Made by a program: the position numbers and the translations under genes. Source: Leucosporidium creatinivorum (lineage: Eukaryota; Basidiomycota; Microbotryomycetes; Leucosporidiales; Leucosporidiaceae). Taken from it: a DNA stretch of 64,000 nt. Positions within the stretch are counted from its first letter, which is position 1. The number at the start of each line of letters is the position of its first letter. Below are positions 43,901 through 52,429 of this stretch, in pieces. The notes under the pieces are model-generated. The model was not told the DNA's origin. It saw only the letters and a list, made by a program, of their open reading frames with translations, and did not search any database. The stretch covers positions 931,317-995,316 of the forward strand of contig BCKL01000008.1 in NCBI GenBank assembly GCA_001600635.1, read 5' to 3'.

Positions 43901-44691
43901 TTGCTGTTGGGTGAAGAATCTTAGTGATTGATTGAGGCTTGATCTGTATTCCTCTGAGGCCCACCAAGCGAGAGCTCCCGCGGTGTTTGAGCATTTGCTC
44001 GCCCCTTTGCCGAACTTGCTCGAGCAGGTGGAGCAGGTCGAGCCGGTTTGGATTGAGCCAAGAGGACACCCATGAGCCACAGCGGGGTCGGGGAGGGCTG
44101 TGATACCGAAAGGCTCAGCGTACAGCAAGAGAGCTGCATCTGGAAGCGACTCACCTTCGCGCTTGAGCAAGCCCGACTCGAGGCTCGGTCGGTACTCGGG
44201 GGCGATGCGCATGGCTGCAGCGAGCGATGCTGTAGCTAAGAAGAGGGAGACGTTGGTGAGCCTCATTGCTGGAGGTGCAGAGCCGTGCGTTGAAGAAGTG
44301 GCTGGAGAGAGAGAGCAGAGAAGCGAAAGCAGGCTGAGCCACCAGAAAATGAAAAAGGCGACTCGGAGTGCCCCGCTGACAGGTAACCGCGTTCCCGCCC
44401 TTCGAATGTTCAATGCCGCCAAGAGGCGGGATTGACAGGCGGGAGAAACGGCAGAGGAACAGGTTGCTCGCTTCGGCCTGGATGCTTCGGAGCCTTCTCC
44501 AAACCTTGCAAGCTTCATGCGAGCTCAGCCTGAGGCGTCATGCCGCTCAAAGAGGGCTTCTTAGTGCAAAGAGCTTACCCTCGTGCAGAAAACAGAACGA
44601 ATGCAGGCTGAGGAGCTGCCCGCCGTCGTGGTGAGACTTCGGTAGCCGAGCGAGGGCGATCGAGGCCTCTCCCGTAACGCTGGGATTGGCA
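40813..44691 (-). repeat. Segmental duplication, copy 1
   Basis: About 3.9 kb sharing gene, exon sizes and both flanks with 52281-56134. The right flank 44644-44691 matches 56087-56134 over 48 nt with one mismatch, and the left flank matches over 18 nt. Both copies keep the same orientation. Confidence 0.85.
40951..44266 (-). CDS. Secreted cysteine-repeat protein, long copy 1
   Basis: Nineteen exons: 44155-44266, 43965-44097, 43715-43903, 43582-43655, 43459-43525, 43286-43353, 43115-43187, 42979-43043, 42794-42866, 42640-42707, 42506-42578, 42345-42409, 42197-42269, 42037-42101, 41900-41966, 41711-41778, 41421-41621, 41154-41357, 40951-41033 (606 residues). A signal peptide (MRLTNVSLFLATASLAAA) precedes a pro-region ending LLKR-E (Kex2-like). 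About eight two-exon modules follow, of the form K-x-x-Y-L-x-x-G-x-C-x-x-x-C-x-D-G / C-x-x-C-x-D-x-x-A-x-x-C-x-x-x-x-A-x-S-C. A C-terminal domain has CSSYCSQFPVGTAS, CFCLDA, GTCAALNKG and a final SCVDVAFYGDTC-x-RVSDGSNCDYLY. That domain recalls WSC-type carbohydrate-binding folds, which is inference. Surface or wall location is inferred. All border cysteines are split TG|C. Confidence 0.88.
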
Positions 44692-45691
44692 GGACTGAGG
44701 AGAGACCTCGCTCCCGTCGGTTGCCCAGCTCATCTCCTTCCCGTGTAGCTACTGACGAGTCTCATCCGTTGCTTCGTCTACAGCTGATTCAAAGACGTCC
44801 CGCTGCAGCGGCGGTCAACTTTGAGAGCCGACTCCTCGGCGCAAGCCTTGAGATAAAAAGATCTGAGCAGAGTAGCTCGAATGGGAGCCTGAATCGTGCT
44901 GTAGTGCCACTGCAATACCTTTCACTGGGAGCTAGAGCAAGAACGCGCGCCACCAGTTGTCCGAAATCCTCGTATGGGTGGGCCGAGCTTCGTCGTCGAC
45001 TCGGCGATGACAAGAGCCAATCGTTACAGCCGAGGGTCGACAGTCTTCTCGGCTTTGGGCACTTCTGGACCCCAACAAATACATTAAGCCATCCATCCAG
45101 TGGTTCATCGCTCACGGTTCTTGTGCCGGCGAGCTCTGGTTCCGACAAACGAGCTCGGCGCAGAGGTAGGAGAGTCCTGACGAGGAAGACGAGCGAGTCT
45201 GGCTCGCTGACACGAGCAGAAGTTGCGAATTGATTGTCGCAGAAAAAGTTTGGGTGGCAGCGAGATGACGAGAAAAGCCTGTTGCAGTGAGAACACCGGT
45301 AGCAGCAGCGACGTCTCAGCCGAGAAGGGCCTTGAACGCTCCCTTGAAGGTGTCCATGAAGCTGTGGCCGGGTGGAAGGGCAGTTTAGTAGTCGCTCAAG
45401 CTCTGTGAAGCGCAGCCGAGCGAGTGGCAGGCTCTCACGACGGAAGTGCCCCTCGCGCCGAGCACGTCGACTCGAGCTCACCTCGCCAGCTTGGTCCTGC
45501 CGAGCTCTGCTCGTCGAGAGAGAGCAAGCCGGTGGTCAGCTTCAGATCTCTACTCCGTCTCTACAGCGCCCCACTCCATCAACATCAAGCTCACCCTGCG
45601 CCTGCTCAATTTCCTTCAGCTGCTCGCTCTCCCTCGTTAACTCGCCGCGCTCATTCTCAGTCGTCTTGGTGATCCTCGCATGCGCCCAAAG
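44267..45691. other. Intergenic, 1.4 kb
   Basis: Promoter side of the cysteine-repeat gene. 44644-44691 is part of the segmental duplication. Longer open frames on the minus strand (44789-45481) and plus strand (45223-45695) lack ATG-supported, splice-consistent structure and recognisable domains. No gene supported. Confidence 0.5.
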
Positions 45692-45899
45692 CTAGAACTC
45701 CTTGGTGAGAGCGTCGAACTCGGCAAGAATCGCTGTAATGGAGGGAGAGTCAGCTCGAGCAGCGCAAGAGCGAGACGAGCTCACCCTCTGCTTCCTCTTG
45801 ATCCTCTTTTGCGCCCGCTTCGAAGGCAGAGAGCATGGCTGCAGAATCAAAGTGCTTGGCTTGCTCGGTAGGATCGACGAGGAGAGGGTTCGAGGTCAT
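45692..45899 (-). CDS. Small acidic protein, 51 residues, unknown
   Basis: ATG at 45899. Exons 45785-45899 and 45692-45732 are joined by a 52-nt intron with a GTGAGC donor, a GAGCTGAC branch-like site and a TTACAG acceptor; the frame closes at TAG. The product starts MTSNPLLVDPTEQ, contains an Ala/Glu-rich helical stretch (AFEAGAKEDQEEAEAILAEF) and ends LTKEF. I do not recognise it. Textbook intron signals in a 208-bp locus make a real gene likely, but further 5' exons cannot be excluded. It lies in the stretch between the two duplicated cysteine-repeat genes. Confidence 0.55.
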
Positions 45900-46392
45900 G
45901 CTGAGGTCGAGAGGGGAGCGAGGAGAGAGGGGGGAGGGAGAGAGCCGTGAGTCGGGGCAAGCTGAGTTTGGCTCGCCCTCTCTTAGCAGCGGATGCAGCA
46001 GGGAGCCTTAAACCTAGCAGGCCGCTTCGCATCGTACCTCTCGCTCCAGCGCCAGCTCGCGAAGGGACAACTTATTCCAGCTCGAGAACTCGACAGCGAA
46101 AGATCCGACTCTTCGGCGCTCGCTCGGCGACCTACCAAGCCTTCAGCGCATCAAGCTATGCAGCACATTCCATAGCCACAGCTGTGTAGTATCACCCGTC
46201 AGCAAACTTGGACACAGCCTCCAAGCCCTGCGACTCACCTCTCGGGAGGATCAGCGAACGACGGCTAGCTCTTGACCTTCTCACGCTCAGCAACCCCAAC
46301 CACCCGGTTGAAAGTGAGAACCGTCTGCTCATCCGGCTCGAGTGCGCCTCTCTGGACGCATTTGTTCCCAGGCTGCGTCAAGCCTTTCGATG
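45900..46392. other. Intergenic, 493 bp
   Basis: Promoter side of the small-protein gene and 3' flank of the first F-box-like locus. No supported gene. Confidence 0.5.
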
Positions 46393-47651
46393 CTAGTCTC
46401 GGCTTCGTGGCCTGGAGATCCAGGAGAGGATAGTGGCGGTAGGCCGGATCGAGGAGCTCGGTCGAAACGATGATAAGGGAGTGCCCTCGAGTCCGAGCTG
46501 GCGAAGGTTAGGCAAGCATCGAGGGAAGACGCCGAGCAGGGTGTGGCGGGGCCGGTTGCTCGCGTTGGCCGACGTCTAGGGGAGAGCACAATGCGCATCA
46601 GCAGGACGCGCAAGATGCATGTAGCCCTCGACGTACTGAAGCCCAGCAAACTGAAAGGTGCAGCTCTTTGACCGAGTCGAACGAGAGCTGAGCTTGAGCC
46701 AGCGACGACGGAGGTAGCACAGCCAGGTATAGCTTCTTGGGAACGCTGAAGGCTTAGGCGGCAAGGAGGTCAATCGAGCTATTGTCGAAGGTGTGCATGT
46801 TGATGTGGAGCTCCCGCAAAGCGAACGACGTCTGCGAGGCGGCTCAGCGTAAGTTGTGGCAGCTATAGAATGGGCTAGAAGCACTTACAAGGTGAGGTAG
46901 GCTCCGAAGCCCGCGTGTGATCTCCGTGTAGACGTCACCGGGTGCTCGCAGCGTTAGCTTCGTGAGAAGGGGAAGGACCGAGATCTCGGGGATAGCCTCG
47001 CCCAGGCTGAGCGTGCGAGTATTCCAGCAGTGTCGGAGCGGGAAGGAAGCGCTGCAGGAGTGCACGTCGAGCGAGCGAAGACTCGACATCATGACCGAGA
47101 ACGAGAAGGTCGGATCCTGGATGCCGTCTCCGCTCTGAATGAAGAGCGTCTGGACGTGGAGCTGTGCAAGGACATCGGTGACGTCGACGCCTAGGGGTCT
47201 CGGTCTACTTCCGACCGAGGCGAGAATGCACAAGACTTCGAGGTTGTCGAGCTGGGGAAGTAGGGCGAAGGGGAAGCGCTGCTTTGGCTCTCGGAGATGC
47301 CACTCGACGTATCGAACGAGCTTCCGAGCTTCCGCATCCTGCTGTAAAGCTTTCGTAGCATCCTTCGGCTCGATGTTGTAGCGTCCGAAGGTGTGGTTGG
47401 CCCAGGCGAGAGGACGAAGCACCTCAGCGACTCGCTTCGAGGTGCACCGGAGCGCGCGCAGGTCTTTCTGATCCACCTCGTTGGGCAGCATGACGAGCTC
47501 TCCTTTCCTGGAGAGGACCAGTAGCGGTAGGTCGGCGAGCGACGTCGGTTGAGCGTCCGAGGTGCTGTTGGATGGAGGGGCAGGTTAGCAAGCGCGTCGA
47601 GAGCGCTACAAGGGTAGAGCAGGGAGCAGAGGCGTACCTTTGAGTCATCAT
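46393..47651 (-). pseudogene. F-box-like protein gene with an internal stop
   Basis: Exons 47638-47651 (14 nt), 46889-47564, 46637-46831, 46393-46575. The start is MMTQSTSDAQPTSLADLPLL. The F-box-like part has the family segment RALRCTSKRVAEVLRPLAWANHTF, shared with the two downstream paralogues, followed by Leu-rich repeats (LDNLEVLCIL, SLRSLDVHSC, LLTKLTLRA). In exon 3 an in-frame TAA (46754-46756) ends the protein at 255 residues. Beyond it the frame stays open with family-like Leu-rich sequence (KKLYLAVLPPS, SVKELHLSVCWAS), crosses a consistent 61-nt intron and ends at TAG 46393. The paralogues have 410 and 436 residues, so this copy is truncated, either as a young pseudogene or as a short functional form. 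Members would recruit SCF ubiquitin-ligase targets, by inference. Confidence 0.65.
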
Positions 47652-48237
47652 AGTATCTCCTAGTACAGCTTGACCTCCTCCAGCAGCAGCGACGAGTCGA
47701 GAAAGCGAGAGACGAGTGTGCGGAGAGAGAAACACGCGGGGCTGAGCGTTGTCAAGGTCGGCTGTAAAGGCATAGATCAGCCAGGCGAGCAGACTCGAGA
47801 GCAGCAACAGATTTCATCGAGCTGCCTGTAGCTCGCTGCATGCCCTTTGCACCTCTCGAGGCCAGCCTTCCCATCGCCGAGCTCGCTCACTCGCTGCTGC
47901 TCCGCCCGAACGCGTGACGAGTTCAATTGGGGCTTCTTAGTGCTAAGCAAAGGACTCGTAGTAGGTCCTTGTAGTAGCCGAGAAGGAAAAGTCGACCTGC
48001 GGATCGAGGCGGATCAGCTTCAGCGAAGCGAGAAGGGCCCGAAACGAGCGCCGAGCGACACTGCTCGACGTAGGGAGTTGTAGGGGAATCACACGACGCT
48101 GTGGGAGGTCTAGTGGATACCAAGAAAACAAAAGGAGATGGACGCGAGTGAAAAGGCCAGCCTCTGATGGTCAGGAAGGTCAGCTGGGCTCGTTTGACGA
48201 GATTCGCCTGAAGAGAAGCGCCGAGGCAGCTCACCGG
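47652..48237. other. Intergenic, 0.6 kb
   Basis: Upstream side of the truncated F-box-like gene. No gene seen apart from the transporter remnant that begins further right. Confidence 0.4.
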
Positions 48238-48420
48238 TGATTCCCAGGATAAGGCGGCACACCACCAAGCCAGGGTAGCTCTGAACGACTCCCATCAACG
48301 TCTGGTCAAGGCCCAATATAGCGTGAGGAAGGTGATCCCTATGTAGTGGCAGCGAGTCCCGTCAGCCCCGCGCCGAGGTTGCCTCGCTGAGGCCTTCCTC
48401 ACTTGCATCAGGTGACCTGC
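48238..48420 (-). pseudogene. Remnant of an MFS transporter (Dal5/allantoate-permease type)
   Basis: Two adjacent minus-strand segments in different frames read GITFLTLYWALT and TLMGVVQSYPGLVVCRLILG. Together they match the pattern of helices 3-4 in anion:cation symporter-family permeases, with an intron donor GGTGAGC just after. No continuation is found on either side, and the sequence upstream (48424-48666) contains seven undetermined bases. This is a short decayed piece with no coding capacity. Family assignment is from pattern memory only. Confidence 0.35.
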
Positions 48421-48699
48421 GCGNGTTCACACCANCGCATACGATATGACTTCCGCTGACTCCTTCCCACGNAGCGCGGCGAGCAGCATTGACGATTCGA
48501 TTCTCCNCTCANCGCGCCTGCTCCGAGTCGGCCGAAAAGCAGAGCAGGTCGTCTTGCAGCACGTGTACCTCGGCGAAGCGTCTAGTACCATTTCGCAAGA
48601 AAANCGTAGTCCCCTCCGTTGAGCTCTGCAACAGGTGAGCCCAGGCGTCAGCGAGCTGCGAAGGCNTGGTCGACCGAGAAGGCACTCACCCGGCGCCCA

Positions 48700-50133
48700 T
48701 CAGTTCCAGATGTACGGCTCCCGGTGGGAGTTGAAGGTGACGGCCGTCGTAGTCTTTTCCTGCCCTTTCGAGTAGATGAGGTACAGCCACTTGATCTTGG
48801 TCTCCTCGGCGATCTGATCCAGCAAATCGAGCATCGTGCAATAGCCTTGCGCTACAGAGTGAGCCCCAGTGAGGAAGTTCGTCGCCTGCACACTGGTAGA
48901 CCAATCTCCTTCGATGAACAGCGTGCACAGGTTCGGGAACGACTTGAGGAAGCCGGTAACCACGAGGAAGGGATCCTCCGCCTCCTTGAACTGCAGAGAA
49001 AAGGCGATCAGCTTCTCTACGGATGGCGTGTGATGACTTGACTCACGAGATCCTTTGAAAAACGCCATCCGGACAGTCTCAGCCTCTCCACAGAAGGCAT
49101 TTCGACGCCATTTAGAGCGAGCAGCTCGGACTTGGAGAGGTGGAGCCGACGCGCCGATACTCATCGTGAGCGAGCGTAGGGTGCTGGAAGGAGCAAACGC
49201 GCGTAGAGCTTCCACAAAAGACGGAGTATCGATGGAGAGGAGCGGGAGGGTAAGATGGCGAAGAGCGCAAGCGGTGTCCTGCGAGGCCGAACAGTCTAGA
49301 GTCAGCGAGCGTCACCGATCCTCTCCTGAGGTCTGCCCACACTCTCGAGCATCGCGGTTCTGAGCGTCTCCACGTCGGTAGACTCGAGCTTGTGAACGAT
49401 GAGCGCTTGCACAGTGCTGAGCACCGAAGCGTACGGCCCGAGCGAGTTGGTGATGAGGAGTCGAAGGGGTGGGTCGCCTGAGATGGGCTGAGTCCAGTCG
49501 CGGAGCTCCAGACCCGTCAAGGAGGGTAGCTGCTGGCCGAGGGAGAAGCCGTCGTCTTCGAACCCCGAAGCGCGGGCAAGGGAGAGGGCTCGGAGATGAG
49601 GAATGAGATGAAGCGTCTCGGTGACGCCGAACGGAATGAGGGGCGGTGGCGACCTGCTACGACGGTGGTAGTGCGACGAAGGGGTTTCCTCGGGCACTAC
49701 TCGTACACTCTTGAGGTTGGTCAGGCGAGGGAGGGTCGAAGCTGGAAGCATTGACGGCAGCTTCCACTCGACGTGTCGTACGTAGCTCTGCAGCTGTACA
49801 TCGCGCAGCAGCTGTCTGGTCGACTCTTTGGGACCTCCAGTCTCGGGCGCGAAGCAGTGGCTTGCCCAGGCGAGGGGGCGAAGGATCGAAGCGAGGCGCT
49901 TGGCGGTACAGAGGAGAGCGCGAATCTCTTCTTGGTCGGCGCCTTTCCTGAGCATGAGGTGTTGTCCAATGATGAAGATGATCTCGTCGGGTAGTTGGAG
50001 GAGCGGGAAGGGCTCGTCGACGGGCTGAGGCGAAGAGGGTTCGAGGGGCGACGACGCGCTGAAGGAGCAAAAACAGCATCAGCGAGAGGTACAGCGAGGT
50101 CGGGCATGACTGTACTCACTCTTCTGAGTCCAT
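48700..50133 (-). CDS. F-box/leucine-rich-repeat-like protein
   Basis: Exons 50120-50133 (14 nt), 49341-50058 and 48700-49278 encode 436 residues. The start is MDSEDASSPLEPSSP. The F-box is LLQLPDEIIFIIGQHLM, followed by IRALLCTAKRLASILRPLAWASHCF. The remainder carries irregular Leu-rich repeats (LPRLTNLKSVRV, LIPHLRALSLARA, LPSLTGLELRD, LKSFPNLCTLFIEG) and ends SHREPYIWN. A GTGAGT/GCAG pair at 49052-48993 looks like an intron, but removing it breaks the frame. The read-through aligns with the paralogue at 50534-51956, so it is kept as exon. Probable SCF substrate receptor; targets unknown. Confidence 0.75.
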
Positions 50134-50533
50134 CGTATCTCGTTCAAGCAGCTCAGAGTCCTCCATCGAGTCGAGAGCAGAACTAACGAGTGAGCGGGAG
50201 GAGAGAGAAAGACGCGAGGAGGGCCGAAGCCAGATGAAGTGGAGTAGCAGAATCGGGAGAGCGTCTGGTATAGTTGTGGTGGACTGTGAGTGGCTCAGAA
50301 GAGCTCCCCTGCTCCGTCAGACCTGCTACAGCCTCAGCGAGCTCACCTTCACCCATCGCCGAAGCCGCTTCTCTTGCCGCTCCCTTCACGGCTTTCGCTC
50401 ACCCTTGTAGGTCTTATGGGAGGCGGGATAGAGATACCTGTTGCATGAGCGCTGAGCTACCACAAGGACTGCAACACCACTCCCTCAGCGCCGCAACCTC
50501 GGCGATGCTATCCCCTCCCTCCTCCCGAACCGC
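50134..50533. other. Intergenic between F-box paralogues
   Basis: 400 bp: promoter of the upstream-lying paralogue and 3' flank of the next. Nothing else seen. Confidence 0.5.
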
Positions 50534-51956
50534 TCAGGTAGTCCAGAACAGCTCCTCAGTCCATCCCTCGCCCTCTTCATCTAGTCTGATTTCCAGCGTA
50601 CAGCCCCACGCGGACTCAGAACCCCACGCGGATTGATGGTGAATCAGAACCACCTCTTCCNGCTTCGACTCCGCCGAGTCCAGCTCTNTCAAGAACGTCT
50701 CCAGGTCGGGCACCATCTTGATGGCGCCCTCCGCCGTTGAATCGATCCAGTAGCCGTGTATGTGAAGATTGAGGAGGTTGGGGAATGAAGACAAGAGCTG
50801 GAGGAGGAAGGGGTAGGGGCTCGGACGAGGATTCACGCTGCTGGACGAGGGAGGCTGCACGGAGAGGCTGGTCAGTGGCGCTCTTCGCAAAGAGAAGCCA
50901 GCAAGAACTCACTTGAAGCCAATGGCGGTAACCANACAGCTCAAGTCTCTGGAGCGAGGGGAGACGACAGTCGGCGAAGGTATTGCTATCGCCGAGCTTG
51001 AACGAGATCGAATTGAGCTTCAGCGTGTGGAGCTCTGTGGTAGCGCTGAACGCCTTGAGCAATGCAGGTGCATCTTCGAAGTGAAGCTCGAGCTGGTGCA
51101 AAGGGTAGGTGACCGTCGAACCCTGCGCCGAGGAAGGAGTCAGCGAGTTCGAGGGCGGGTCGTAAAGGCGAAGGGTAGCCTCACCGAGCTTTCCAACTCT
51201 TGTTGAATCTGTTCAGCTAGTTCCTCGAGACCCTTCGGACAGCGTNTGAACGTGAGGCCTTGNAGAGTAGGCAGGACCTCGAAAATCTCCTCCGCCGAAT
51301 CGACCGTAATCGTCTCTAGCAACGCCGCTCCCCCATGTAGAAACGTGGGGAGCTCGCAGAATTGGTAGTCGAGATGCCTCAGCGCTGGTGTGTCGTGTTC
51401 GAACGAGAAGCTGTTGCTCTCGATGCCGTTGTAGTTGAAGAGGCCGAGACTTTTGAGATTGGGCAGGAGCGAGAGGGTATCGGTGATGGATATAGAAACG
51501 TAGGTTTGGTACCTATCACTCCCGACCGACGTGATGGACAGGTGGGTGAGGTTGGTGAGGGAGGGGAGGTTGAGAATGCCAAAGCCGAGCAGACCGTCGG
51601 GGTAGTAGAAGTCGGCGGACTGTACGAGGCTACGCAGCTCAGGATCTCGGTGAAGCACTCTGAGAGAAGGGTAGATGTGGTCCCCGTCGGCGTTGAAATG
51701 GTAATGCTTCCACGCTAGAGGCCGAAGGAGCACGGCGAGGTGTCGGCAGACGAGGCGAAGAGGTCGGAATGGTTTGTGGGTGCTGATACGATCAGTGATG
51801 TGGTAAAGTAGCTCATCGGGCAATCGCAAGAGCAGTGAGTTGTGCTGAACCGACCGTGAGGAGGGCGTCCTCCTAGAGCAGCGCAACGAAAGACGTCAGT
51901 CAGCGGCTCATCTACTGAGGTGCAGGAGGCTAGCGAGCTCACATCAAGTCTTGCAT
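50534..51956 (-). CDS. F-box/leucine-rich-repeat-like protein
   Basis: Exons 51943-51956 (14 nt), 51185-51872, 50913-51122, 50534-50854 (410 residues). The start is MQDLMRTPSSRSVQH. The clearest F-box of the cluster is LLLRLPDELLYHITDRI, followed by LRLVCRHLAVLLRPLAWKHYHF. Leu-rich repeats follow (LPSLTNLTHLSITSV, LLPNLKSLGLF, LHQLELHFED, LHTLKLNSI, LSSFPNLLNLHIHGYW). Near the C-terminus a seven-residue direct repeat (SAWGSES / SAWG) occurs. Five undetermined bases lie inside coding sequence (50661, 50688, 50935, 51246, 51263). The 14-nt first exon and its phase are shared with both paralogues, showing tandem duplication. Confidence 0.78.
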
Positions 51957-52429
51957 ACCGGTGCAACCCGTACAGAGCAGTTCCTGAGCGAATCGAGTCG
52001 AGATACAGCAAGCAAGCAGCGAGTGAGAAGCAAGAGGGAAAGAGGCGAGCTGGCTTCCGAGACGGGCTTGATTAGAGAGCAGAGCCCCTGACCAGTCGAG
52101 CCTTGAATCGGTACAACTAGTGGAGCACGAATCTGTGTGCTACACTTGGCCAGAGTCCCTTCCGAACGACTTTGGAGCTTTCAGCCCTCGAACTTCGCCG
52201 AACCCCTGCTCCCGCTTTCGCCGAGTCGCCGAGCTCGCTGACCTCTCTCGCTCTTCAAATGTGGTCCTACAACAGCTTGGTGGCTTGTTGCAGATCACCA
52301 ACACATGTGCATAATGTCAATCCCCTGATTCACCCTCAAATGGAACACTAAGAAGCGACAAGAAAGGAGAGGAATCGAGTTGAGGCAGAGCCGAGGCGAG
52401 CTCGGGAAGGGAGAGGAGAGGTCGGCGGC
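51957..52429. other. Intergenic, 473 bp
   Basis: Promoter side of the F-box gene and 3' flank of the second long cysteine-repeat gene. The left edge of duplication copy 2 (52281) lies here. Confidence 0.5.

Noticed and set aside
44789-45481. 230-codon minus-strand frame
   Set aside because: Low-complexity Arg/Ser/Leu composition, no ATG-supported structure and no conserved segment.
48993-49052. Possible intron in the F-box gene at 48700-50133
   Set aside because: Donor and acceptor look good, but removal breaks the frame. The read-through residues align with the paralogue.
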